NCBI RefSeq assembly: GCF_023343835.1
Contig: NC_064434.1
Coordinates: forward strand, 20,007,505 to 20,071,504
DNA length: 64,000 nucleotides
Source of the DNA: Lagopus muta
Lineage: Eukaryota; Chordata; Aves; Galliformes; Phasianidae
Direction: 5' to 3'
A model generated the notes under the pieces. The model was not told the origin of the DNA and made no database searches. It worked only from the letters and a program-made list of their open reading frames with translations. The position numbers were made by a program, and so were the translations under genes. Of the stretch, positions 36,539-46,437 are shown piece by piece. Position 1 is the stretch's first letter; every line of letters begins with the position of its first letter.

Positions 36539-37767
36539 CTTACCCCTACAACTGGACCTATAGGGAGCATCTCCTAAGCCTCTGCATTTAAAGCATTTAA
36601 ATGCCAATGAGAGGGCTCTATCTGTCTCTGAAAGTACAGGGAGTAGGAGAAGGAGATGGAGTTGTAGGGAATGAAGAAGAAAAACTGATAAAACTAAAGA
36701 CATTCTTAACCACTAGTGACTACCTGTATATTAATAGATAAAACAAAGGAGCTATAAATTAATTATTGCATACAGTATTTAATTGTTAGCACGTTGCCTG
36801 GAAGAAGTTTGGCCCCTGCCAACTGGTACTTCTCTAGAATGTTCCTACTTTGGGGCACTGGTCCTATTTTGAACAGGACCTAAAAATGACCTTCAGAAGG
36901 TAGCATTTCTATGGATGTTTTGGGGGATAGCTAATGTGAAAAGCCTATTCCATAGGCAGTTTGGATGCAGCTACCCCATTCCTGAGCAACTGGCTGCTCC
37001 CTCAATGCATCTTGGAATATTCTATCTGTTTGTATAGATGTAGCCATTCAGAAAACAAAACACAAATGTTGTGAAATGCAAAAAAAAAAAAGCTGTTTAG
37101 TTCTTGACAACAGGCAAGCATTACTCAATTAGTATAAAGAAGCTCTTGAACACGAGGGGCAGTTCATCCAAAGTGTAGGTGCAGAACTCCTCTGTACCTG
37201 GATGTGCTTTTCGCTCTTCCAGTGGTGGTATTCAGATCTCCAAAAGTTGCCCAAAACCAAAAATAGCATAGTTGGGAAATTGAGCTTTGAACATAGCATG
37301 ATGTAGAATATAACCAATATAACAGTTGGCTGTGAAAGAGAAAACTGAACATGATGTAAAGTGGAAGATGAGCCTCGCTGCAGGAAGAAGCTATTTTGAA
37401 ATGCTTGACCTTATTGTAATTACCATGATTAGACAGCTATTAAAACGTTGTCACTAAGTATGGTTGTAGCATCAGTAGATTCAGAAAGTAACACTGAACT
37501 ATTACATCATGTCTATGGCTGATAGTAATTAAAAAATTAGATAACACTTGAGAAGGCAAGAAAGGCAGACGGGAAGGAAAAAAATGAGAAAGGCAACATA
37601 GTATCTGATTTATTTTTACAGTATGATCACAGTGCCTTACATGTAAGTAAAACTCAAAACTCCTGCCTCAAGCTGTTACAAATTAAAGGAATTCCTTAAA
37701 GAGAGTTCTGGGAAAAATAAAATCTGGGGAAGTTAAAACACCTACCCTCAGTGCATCAGCTCCAGCA
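36539..37767. other. Intergenic DNA, no gene recognised
   Basis: AT-rich sequence with an A run at 37080-37091. I see nothing else in it. Confidence 0.55.
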
Positions 37768-38450
37768 GCACATTTAGTTGACCAAGGATAAATGGTTAAT
37801 GTAATCTTTTTGGATTTCAGCAAAGCTTTCAGTACTATTTCTTGATAAAATGTACAGCTAGACAAGAACAGGCTGGCAGCCAGTCGTAAGTAGGGTCCTC
37901 AAGGGTCCAATTTTAGGGCCAATTGTCCACAGTGTTTTTATAAATGACTGGGATCCAGGAGTTGAATTCACACTAAGTTTGCAGATGACACTAGACTGGG
38001 AGGAGCTTTTGACTCCCTTGAGGGCAGAGCGGCCTTACAGAGAGAACTCAACAATTTAGAGGTCTGAGCAATTCAGCAACTGCACAAAGTTTAATAAGAG
38101 CAAGTGCCAGATTCTGCACCTGGGGTGGTGCAATTCTGGCTACATGTACAGAATGGGGAATGAGAGGCTGGAGAATAGCCCCATGGAAAGGGGGATCTGG
38201 GAGTTCTCGTGGACAGCAAGTTCAATCTCAGTCAGTAGTGCCTGAGCAACCCAAAGGGCCAACCATGCCCTGGGATGCTCCAGGCCCAGCATGGCTGCCA
38301 GGTGAGGGGAGGGGTTGTCCCCCTCCACTCTGATGCTGTGCAGAGCTGAGCCCTGCTCTTTGGTGACAGCAACAGGACCAAGGGAACTGCATGGAGCTGC
38401 TCCAGGGGAGGATCAAGTGGGTGTTAGGAAAAAGTTCTGTGTACGTCAGC
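37768..38450 (+). mobile_element. CR1 LINE internal fragment, RT region
   Basis: Decayed CR1 ORF2 with a recognisable FSKAFSTIS-like block. AAGTTTGCAGATGACACTAG (37975-37994) follows and encodes KFADDT with an intact FADD catalytic motif. Then come ILHLGW-type and NPKGQPC-type blocks. Frameshifts abound. The 3' UTR tail is missing, and the edge after 38300 is uncertain. Confidence 0.85.
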
Positions 38451-39639
38451 ATATATCATTAGGATCTCTGTCACCTGATCGTGAGCATCTGTACAAAAGA
38501 ACAGTTTTGGCTGAAATCCCTCTCACTGCTGAGTCTGTGCCTCTTGGACGGAAACCAGGTTACTTCTAGAAATGTCACAGGTATGCTCCAACACGTGACT
38601 CACCCAAATGGCACATATACACTGTCTGGGTAGGTGACTTCAGTCAAACTGTGGAATCCCTTGGGGCTGTCTATAGAGGAACTCAGAGCAGCCCTACTGG
38701 CAGCTTGCAGTGCCTCACACCGAGCATAAAAATAACTTAGGATGGCTGACCGTGTCTAAACTCCTGATGTAATTTCACTTTCCACGTTGCTCAGGGAGTC
38801 CAAAGGCAACAGAGTTATCATTTACCAATTAAAAGAAAACACTTGAACCAAAACAAAAACAACAACAACAAACAAAAAACCCTTCTCCCTTGATCTGCCT
38901 CTGCTGTAGCAGTGCCCAGATCTCTCCGAGTCACCTCTCAGGCTGGTAGCTGAACATAGGTCAGACCTTGAGGATGTTCACGTCCCAAGCCCGGTCTTTC
39001 ACCACAAGCAGGCCTGAGTTTAGGTCTCAGCTGTTCTACACCCAATGCTCTGTATGAGGGAAGTTGTGGCTTGCTTTTTACTTTCTATCAATTTTTGGTG
39101 GAATCACATGGCCGGCTGTGGGATTGAGCTTTTCAGGGGCAAAACCATCAGCCAGCTCAGTCACTTGAATAGGCACCAAACTAAAACCTGGGCATGAGTT
39201 TGGAGCAGTGCTGAGGAAACCCCCCAGTGTGGTTTCCCTGGGACTCACCGGGATGACACAACTGCTCTTCACACCGGCACGGAGAGAATCATGTAGCAGC
39301 ACTCCATGACATGCATTTTGTAATCTGTTGTCCTTATTAGACACTGTGTAATTACAGGTAAGGGCAGGTGCTGTGACATCACTGCTACCTTTTTTTCTGT
39401 TTTTCCAACAGGCACCTATTAAACGTTACTAACTTTTCAGTGGTGCTGATGAGTCTGTTGAGTGAAAAAAAAAAATCTCGTAAACAAGGTCTTTTCCAAC
39501 TTAAATCGGAAATATATATCTATACATATATACACAACAGATCCTCCTGGTTTTCTGCTATGGCAAATCTGGGAGGATGGCCTGCTGTTCCTAGAGACCT
39601 TTCTGATTCCAACCCGAGCAGCCTAACGCCCCTTGCAGA
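38451..39639. other. Upstream flank of CLN8
   Basis: I recognise no coding exon. CAACAACAACAA-type low complexity lies at about 38858-38876 and an AT microsatellite at about 39510-39535. Distal CLN8 regulatory elements may be here, but the sequence shows none clearly. Confidence 0.5.
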
Positions 39640-40260
39640 TGCCTTCCTGCCAGCCCCTCCCTCAGGAGCCCCCTTCCTCCCGCCGCGGTGGGCACGGCCG
39701 TTACCCCCTCTGCACGCAGTGGTATGGCCGCGCCCTCTTGCAGCTGCAAGGCGGTTCGTACCATTGGGTTAGCACGCAGAGGGGAGAGGGTGTGTCGTGC
39801 GCATGCGCGCTGGGTGCACGGTGCCGGCGGAGCGGTGGGAGGCTGTTGCGAGAGTCGCGGCGGGCCAGGCCGGGCTGGGCACTCCCGGGAGGCCTGTGGG
39901 GGCGGCTCGCCGCCCGAGCAGCCCCGGAGCCGGGGAGGGCCGGGCCGCCACCGCAGGCAGCGCTGCCAGCAAGGAACGGCGGGGCTGAGCCAGGTCTGTG
40001 CGCCGGGGCTGCGTTCGGGGCTCGGCGGAGAGCGGGTGGCTGTCAGTACTTGCGCTCGCGTGAGGCCGGGGCTCTCGGGGCCTGCCGTGCCCTGCCCGTG
40101 CCCTCGGCTTGGTGCCCTTCGTCGCGTAGAGGGAGGAGCTTTGGCTCCACTTTCGGGTCCGTTGTGTCAGGTGTAGGACTGCCAGGTGTTGTCGGCAGCC
40201 CTGCTCTGGGGGCTGGGGGGCACTGAGGAGCGAGGGCCAGGGCGAGCGGGGCGCGGGACG
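39640..40260 (+). promoter_or_regulatory. CLN8: CpG island, probable CLN8 promoter and noncoding first exon
   Basis: About 620 bases of GC-rich, CpG-dense sequence stand in AT-rich surroundings, 1.4 kb upstream of the CLN8 start codon. No TATA box is evident, which fits a housekeeping-type promoter. A perfect NRF1-type palindrome lies at 39798-39809. Long ORFs in several frames (for example 39633-40226 and, on the other strand, 40293-39769) are side effects of GC richness. A noncoding first exon is expected because an acceptor at 41470-41471 precedes the coding exon. Its donor could not be chosen with confidence; a GTGAGG at 40060-40065 is one candidate. A bidirectional promoter is possible. 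Confidence 0.72.
39798..39809. promoter_or_regulatory. CLN8: Perfect palindromic NRF1-type site
   Basis: TGCGCATGCGCG contains the palindrome GCGCATGCGC, the core of the NRF1 (nuclear respiratory factor 1) consensus. Such sites are typical of CpG-island promoters. Its position within the island supports an active promoter. Confidence 0.65.
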
Positions 40261-40490
40261 GAATGGCTGAGGTGGGAAGGGAGCTTTGCGCACTGCCTGG
40301 TCCCACTGCTCTGCTCATCAGGGTCACCCAGAGCGTGTTGCTGAGGGTTATGTCCGGGCAGCTTTTGAAGATCTCTAAGAAAGGATGCTTCCCAACCTCT
40401 CTGGGTAGCCTGTGCCAGTGCTTAGTCACCATCACAGTAAATAAGTTTTTCTTCATGTTCAAATGGAACAGATCCCTACGGTGCCAAAGG
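40255..40490 (-). mobile_element. CR1 LINE 3'-end fragment, antisense, abutting the CLN8 CpG island
   Basis: GGAATGGCTGAGGTGGGAAG, CAGCTTTTGAAGATCTCTAA, CTCTGGGTAGCCTGTGCCAG and AAGTTTTTCTTCATGTTCAA are the antisense form of a CR1 3' region. It starts where the CpG island ends and would lie within CLN8 intron 1 or the 3' part of its first exon. Confidence 0.85.
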
Positions 40491-41471
40491 CTTGGGTCTG
40501 TTGTGTCGTGGTGGAGGTTGTTGCATGGTGGAGGCAAGCAGGAACATCTCACTGGGGTTTCTGTATTCCCTTGCTGCAGTGACTTTCTCATCCAGCTCCT
40601 GTCTGTGGTCTTTTACAGACAGTGTTGAGTTTGGTGGCCAGGCTGATACAGCCTAAATCATGCATAAAGTGACCTGGTACTCAAATATTTAAACATTACC
40701 CAGCTCTTTCCACCCCACGAAGTCATGATCTTTAACTGCTGTGTGTTCAGGAAGTTTCAGCTAACTTGAGGCACTGACTGCCAGACTGTTCGGTTAATTA
40801 TGCTGATGTTGTTAATCATACATATTAATGCTGCTTGTCTGCATTCCATACTCCTGTTGCATTTTTGGAATTGGTTTTCTGTTGGAAAGTCTTGTAATGT
40901 TTGGAAACTGATTGCTAAGTCTTGTTTTGAGATATGATCCTGAAAGCTTACTTTTGTGTTAGTGGTCCCATGTACTAGGATAAGTTTTTCTCTTTTCATG
41001 TCCCAAGTGTGTATGTGAGGTTCTGACTTGCACCCAAAGACATAAGCAGTGGTGGAAAATCAGTGAGGGAAAAGCAGAAGAGTAAAAGAATAATGGTTAG
41101 TGACAGCACACTGCTGTTCAAATGTGAATTTTGTGAGTAAGAAAACAGGATTTTCTTCTTGTGTTTTCCCTTCCTCTTTCTTGCCTTCCTTCTTTGCTCT
41201 CTTCCACTTTTGCTTTAGTACGTTAGTAAAACAAAGTTTACTTTACTATAGTACTAGTAAAGAATTTGCAGGCCAATTGCAAATCCTAAACGCACTGCTT
41301 AAATTGAGGGTTTTTTTTGTTCATCTACACCTGTCTTTGGGATGATTGTGCTCAATGACAGCAGAGCTGATGTTGTAACTGCAATGAAAGTGAGTTCTGT
41401 ATAGTTTAGGAGGTGTTGTACACAGGTGACTTTTTAAAAAGACTCACTTTATTTTTTTCTTTTTGTTCCAG
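40491..41471 (+). other. CLN8: Remainder of CLN8 intron 1
   Basis: Interval between the CpG island / CR1 and the acceptor AG at 41470-41471, which follows a T-rich tract (from about 41449). No coding motif is seen. Confidence 0.6.
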
Positions 41472-41624
41472 ATGGAAAAAAAAGAGTTCATGGTTGCTAG
41501 TCCACATAATAGTGGAGGCTGAGTGGGCATGAAGGAGAGTATATAGTGTGAGTGAGAAGTCTCAAATCCCCTGCAAGGCTTTTTTCTATTAAAGGGAAAA
41601 AAAATAAATAAAAAGGAAGAAGAC
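41472..41624 (+). other. CLN8: CLN8 5' UTR part of exon 2, with two upstream ORFs
   Basis: The exon begins directly after a strong acceptor (T-rich tract, CAG at 41469-41471). Its first three bases are an ATG. That ATG opens a 16-codon ORF (41472-41522, stop TGA) in frame with CLN8. A second one (ATG 41529, stop TAG 41544-41546) has five codons. The in-frame stops rule out an N-terminal extension of CLN8 from this exon. Both small ORFs could lower translation of the main frame. Confidence 0.6.
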
Positions 41625-42167
41625 ATGAATCCTACAAATAAAGATCAAGCATTTGGGACCATTTTTGACTGGGACTATCTCTTATGGGAAGTTCGTTTGA
41701 CATTTTTAGCTGCTGGCTTTTTAATCTACCTGGGAGTATTTCTTCTGTCTCACTGGTTATCCTCCCGGATGAGTACCACTTACCGTGCCTTGTATGCAAA
41801 GGAGAAGGTGTTTTGGAATATGGCAGTCACACGTGGTGCGTTTGGACTTCAGAGCTGTGTTGCTGGGTTATGGGCTTTGCTCATAGATCCCGTTTTTCAT
41901 GCTGACAAGGTGCATTCACAGCAAAAGTGGAGCTGGTTTAATTGTTTAATAGCTGCTGGATTTTTCTTGCTTGAAAATGTAGCTGTTCATGTGTCCAACA
42001 TCGTTTTTAGAACGTTTGATGTGTTCCTCGTGGTTCATCACTTACTTGCTTTTGGTGGCTTAGCTGGTCTAGTAATCAATGTAAAATCTGGACATTACCT
42101 ACCTTTGATGGGAATGTTGCTGGAGATGAGTACTCCTTCAACCTGCATTTCCTGGATGCTTCTGAAG
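41625..42167 (+). CDS. CLN8: CLN8, coding exon 1 (residues 1-181)
   Basis: CLN8 is a polytopic ER / ER-Golgi membrane protein of the TLC (TRAM-LAG1-CLN8) family. It acts as a cargo receptor for newly made lysosomal enzymes; loss of the human gene causes neuronal ceroid lipofuscinosis. This exon encodes MNPTNKDQAF through SWMLLK and ends at a GTAAGA donor (42168). Hydrophobic segments lie at about residues 25-43, 66-88, 104-125, 132-152 and 158-180. The TLC domain begins around residue 60 (KEKVFWNMAVTRGAFGLQS). Arg24, the residue altered in human Northern epilepsy (R24G), is conserved at the same number. The start is chosen because it aligns with the human MNP start, has G at -3, and in-frame stops lie upstream. 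Confidence 0.97.
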
Positions 42168-42570
42168 GTAAGAATTTGAGACTTCACAAACTATGTTTCT
42201 AACAGTTTTCATGCATCTCACTTCTCTGTAAATACTGTGCGCAGTTTGCCTGGATAGTTTGAAGCAAGGCTGAGCTTGTCTAACTGACATCTATGTTACT
42301 GTGTTACCCACTTGTACAGAAACATGACCCTGACAGTTCTGCAGGTAGGCTTCTGTGTGGTGCTGTGTGCATGTGGCTTGAGACAGCTTATGTCTTGCCT
42401 GAGTTTAGACTGGTGTGTGCATGTGCTTTATCATAGCTCTACGTGAAAAAATGCCTGAGGGGATGTGTATGCAAAGACTGGGGAATTTGCTTTAGTTCTG
42501 GGGATTCTTTACTTTCTTATCTTGAATTAACAATCACACTTCTGCGTATTTCTGTTCTTGTTTTTTCTAG
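42168..42570 (+). other. CLN8: CLN8 intron 2
   Basis: A 403-base phase-0 intron with a GTAAGAAT donor and a TTTTTTCTAG acceptor. No repeat or RNA gene was recognised in it. Confidence 0.93.
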
Positions 42571-42885
42571 GCTGGCTGTGCAAATACCTTTTTCTGGAAG
42601 GCAAATCAGTGGGTGATGATCCACCTGTTTCACTGCCGCATGATTCTCACTTACCACATGTGGTGGGTGTGTATTTTCAACTGGAATTCTGTGGTAGAAA
42701 ACCTGGGACTTCTCCATTTTACTGTTTTATTCTCTGGATTATTTGCTGTTACATTAATACTTAACCCATACTGGACATACAAAAAAACTCAGCAGCTCCT
42801 CAGCCCAACTGACTGGAACTTCGAAAATAAAGCGACAGAAAATGGAAAGTTAAATGGTGAAACATCCCAAAAGAAGAGGATGTAA
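42571..42885 (+). CDS. CLN8: CLN8, terminal coding exon (residues 182-285)
   Basis: Completes CLN8 with 104 codons plus TAA (42883-42885), giving 285 residues against 286 in human. It contains the conserved end of the TLC domain (MIHLFHCRMILTYHMWW, about residues 197-213), a last hydrophobic segment (about 225-246) and the NPYWTYKKTQQLL block. The protein ends QKKRM; the KKXX pattern matches the ER-retrieval signal known from human CLN8, with Met in place of Pro at the last position. The acceptor is AG at 42569-42570. The frame is open and no damage is seen. Confidence 0.97.
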   Translation, partial: AGCANTFFWKANQWVMIHLFHCRMILTYHMWWVCIFNWNSVVENLGLLHFTVLFSGLFAVTLILNPYWTYKKTQQLLSPTDWNFENKATENGKLNGETSQKKRM

Positions 42886-43778
42886 CACCAGAACATCTGT
42901 TTCCTAGTGTGATATTGGACTACAGCAGAAGAATACGCTGCAAACTAAGTGGCCCATGAAATCAAAGCTTCTGTAAGAAGCTCGTTGATGCAGACATTCC
43001 TTGCTGTTTGTATTCAGAATGCATCAGTGGTATTTAAAAATGTTATCTGTATTTCATACGTACATATTCATAAATCTTCAGCATCTTAGCAAAGAATTAT
43101 GCCTATGGTTTTGTCTGTACTTAGATAGTATTTCATGGTTTAGCAATGACATGCTCTAATGATATCCTTCATCCTAATGCTTCAAAGTGGCTTTATTGCT
43201 AACTTGTCCACTAATCTTAGCTTGAATTGAATTTAGCTTTATTCTCATTTCACGTATGTTGGAGATACTGCTACTGAAAATAACGTTGAGAAGACTAAGA
43301 TCAATTCTGACCCCAAATAGGTATGGTGTGGATACCTGTGTGCTATTAAATATTTCCCGCTGGATGAATTGGTCAAGTGGCAGAATGTAGTCATGGCTCA
43401 GTTTGTGGGTCTTTCCTTAAGTGCACTTGATGAAAAGGAAGAGACAGTTAAGTGTTTGCTAGCAAAAGAAATTGTAGTACCCAGGTTGCCTTCAATATGA
43501 GACTTCATATCCACAGCAAACATGCACATGGTGAGGAGTGGGAACACCTGCTCATTGTGCTGCTGGTCATGCTAGGTAATCATAGTGGTCCTTTCTGGAC
43601 TTGAAATCTATGAAAGACAAGAGTCAATTATAAGTTTGTTGGGTGATTGGTAAGATTATCTTCTTTGTAGGTCACAAATGAATAAATGTGCAATTAGTTC
43701 CACTAGTGCTCCTGTTATACTTCCTCTTATTTTTGGAAAACCTCTTAGTTACAGAGGGTTTTAGAATATGAGGTGACT

Positions 43779-43930
43779 CATAGAATCATAAAATGGCCTG
43801 GGTTGAAAAGGACCTCAAATATCATCTAGTTTCAGCCCCCGTGCTATGTGCAGGGTCACCAACACCAGACCAGGCTGCCCAGAGCCACATCCAGCCTGGC
43901 CTTGAATGCCTCCAGGGATGGGGCACTCAT
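43779..43930 (-). mobile_element. CR1 LINE 3'-end fragment, antisense, in the CLN8 3' UTR region
   Basis: CATAGAATCATAAAATGGCC starts the antisense CR1 tail, followed by GGTTGAAAAGGACCTCAAAT, CAGGCTGCCCAGAGCCACAT and TTGAATGCCTCCAGGGATGG. Confidence 0.92.
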
Positions 43931-45651
43931 CTTTGGAGAAAAGCTTATTGTCACCTCTTTTAGAAGTTCTGTTATTCCTGTTTTTATTTCTGCTTTGCAG
44001 AACGCAGAAGGTGAGGTTATCAATTCTTTGCACTTTATCTAGCATATTTTTAAGTTTTTAATTGACCTTGGGAACAGAGGGTGTGTTTGGATAGTGGTTT
44101 GGCAAGTTGTGGAGGTTTTTCTCCCACTTGTACTTGTTCTTGGATGCAGTTTGGGGCAGCAGATCAGTGTATAAAGATCATGATAGAAGAGAGTGACACC
44201 TATTGGCAGGAGAGTGACAAAGATACCTAATTAATGCTGATGTACTATTGAGATAAAAAACATGTCATTTGAAAGTTCATCGTATGCTGTGATATGGCAC
44301 AGTTCTATTTACCAAAGTAGTAAGACCAGAAAAGCTAAAGCTGTGAAGAGCTTCAGGTTGAGGCGTTTGTACCAGGCTTTGTGTCCTGCCCTGTGTGGGA
44401 GCATAGTGTTTAAAATGGCAGAGGAGTGGGGAGAGGAGATTACTGTCTTGGTGCAAACAAGCCCATTCCATTACACCTGGTGGGAATGTCTTTTATTTTG
44501 TTTGGATGAGGCTGAGGAGGTTACTGTGTTCCCTAATTTCCTAATAAGATCTTTTGCATCTCTTCCTATGTATATAATGTACAATACCTAAAAGCACTTG
44601 TTAACCTCAATGCTGCTGGACCTGCTAGAACAGGAGATCTATGCAATATTAGAAATAATAGTATTCACTTTATATTCCTTTTGGCTTCAAGGGTGAGAGG
44701 GTTTTACAGTCCACATAGAAATAGTACAGAGCATCAAAATAGACAACATTTCTTCAGTGCTATTACACAGAGCCTCTATTTTGTTCACTGCAGGTTCTAG
44801 TGTCTAATTACTCTTAGAGTTCTGTGTTTCCCCCACATAAAGACTAGCTACAGTTGGCTTAGAGATTTTGTTAATTTGAAACAAATCCCAGACCTTTTGG
44901 GCCTCTTTTGTAAGGCCTCATCTGCAGTCTAAGAAAGAAATTTGCTATCAGCATCAGTAGGGATAGGTCACAGGTTGTGCTTCAGCCATGATTTGGAAAA
45001 CTTTCGCATGGTGTTTTAGTATGGTTTTGCTAGCCTAGGTGACTGTGCAATACTTTGTCTTGCTTTCTTCTTGCGGTGGGTGTATTTGAGGAGTGCAGTT
45101 TGTGTCTCCTCTTTTTTTTTTTTTTTTTTTTAAGATGATTGGTTTGGGGTATGGTTTTTGTGAGTGCATGTGTGTTTCTGCTGTTCTTTTAAAAAAAAAA
45201 AACAACAAAATGTCTGATCTGAGGGTTGGACCCTATATATGCATCTATTTCTGTGTTCATACATTCCTAAATCAGAGTTTGTTTTCCTCTGTTTGTGTCA
45301 TGTTTTTTTCAAAACCTGTTGTCACTTTCCAAAACCTGCCTAAGGTGTTTATTCCTGTCTGCAGTACTGGTCATGATCCAGCAGCAGTCACAATACTCCA
45401 GCGGTGACTTTGGCTAATAGTTTTTAGCACTTACTGCTGAGTTTTCTTTTGTTAAATGCCTGTGTCCAGATTTTTTTTTCCCCGATAGCACTGATCAGCT
45501 ATTGATGTTGTACAGTTACAAAAGACGCTTTTAATAACCTCAGGGAAATTGCACTTAAAGTGAATTTAGAAGTATTAATGAATTAATAAATTCAACTCTG
45601 TTCCTCATACAATGTAGTATTTGTTGAATGCATCTTTATGCTGAGTGCATG

Positions 45652-45657
45652 AATAAA
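45652..45657 (+). terminator. CLN8: Candidate CLN8 poly(A) signal
   Basis: AATAAA with a T/G-rich stretch downstream (ATTTTATTGAGCAGTTGTAT). About 2.8 kb after the CLN8 stop. Confidence 0.4.
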
Positions 45658-46431
45658 AGTATTTTATTGAGCAGTTGTATACCCTGAGTTTCATTTGCTG
45701 GTTAAAGTAATGCCTCTATTTGTTGTTGTTGTTTTTACTTGCTGCTTGTAGCTGATTGTTTTTGTAGTGAATGTTTTAAAAGATGACTTACTTTGAAATA
45801 ATCTCCCTGACTGAGCAGGAGTGGTGGTGTGTCTGTGGAAGTAGCTCTAAAACCTTGTGTGCTACTGTACCTTCATCACCATTTAACATTGGCAAGTTCA
45901 GTTATATGGTTAAGCAGAAGAAGCTGCACCATGTATGTGAGTATGTACTAAAAAGTATCACTTGAAATGACACATCTGGCTTGTGTATTTGAAGCGTGAT
46001 CTCTTTTTGCATTAGGCTGTAACTATGAAGACACTTGACTTGGTGTCAAGAGATGCTTCATGGTTTAGTATGAGCCACCGTCTTTTTTTTTTTTTCCTTT
46101 TCAAGAAACTGTTCAGTTGTTAAACAGCAAAATAACAATTACAAGCATTGAATGTGCCCATCTTCAATAGTGCTCTGCTGAACTTATTTCCTGATCCTTT
46201 TAGCATTAGTGAGTTAAAGGAAAACAGCATAACTGCTGGTATTTCAACTATTCTGAAAAGAATGCACTGTGCAAGCAACCGGCTGGCATGGTTTCGGTAG
46301 CTGCCTCTAGAGTCAAGTCCGTAAGATTAATTGAAGCAGAAGAAGAGATGTTCAAGTATAAAGCTCCACTGGCTGTGGAATGTGTGTGGGTACAGACTGG
46401 GAGCAGAACAATACATAACAGTACTTGTGTG

Positions 46432-46437
46432 AATAAA
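46432..46437 (+). terminator. CLN8: Candidate distal CLN8 poly(A) signal
   Basis: AATAAA followed by a U/GU-rich region (CCTTTTTGTAAATAATC, then TTTGCTGATGTTTTGC), the usual arrangement around a cleavage site. It may be the distal end of CLN8 mRNA. Confidence 0.4.

Noticed and set aside
39633-40293. Several ORFs of 160-197 codons on both strands at the CLN8 CpG island
   Set aside because: Overlapping ORFs in multiple frames with composition dictated by GC content; none shows a known domain. The region is better explained as promoter and noncoding exon.
41472-41522. Possible N-terminally extended CLN8 start
   Set aside because: The ATG at 41472 is in frame with CLN8 but stops at TGA 41520-41522, before the conserved start at 41625.
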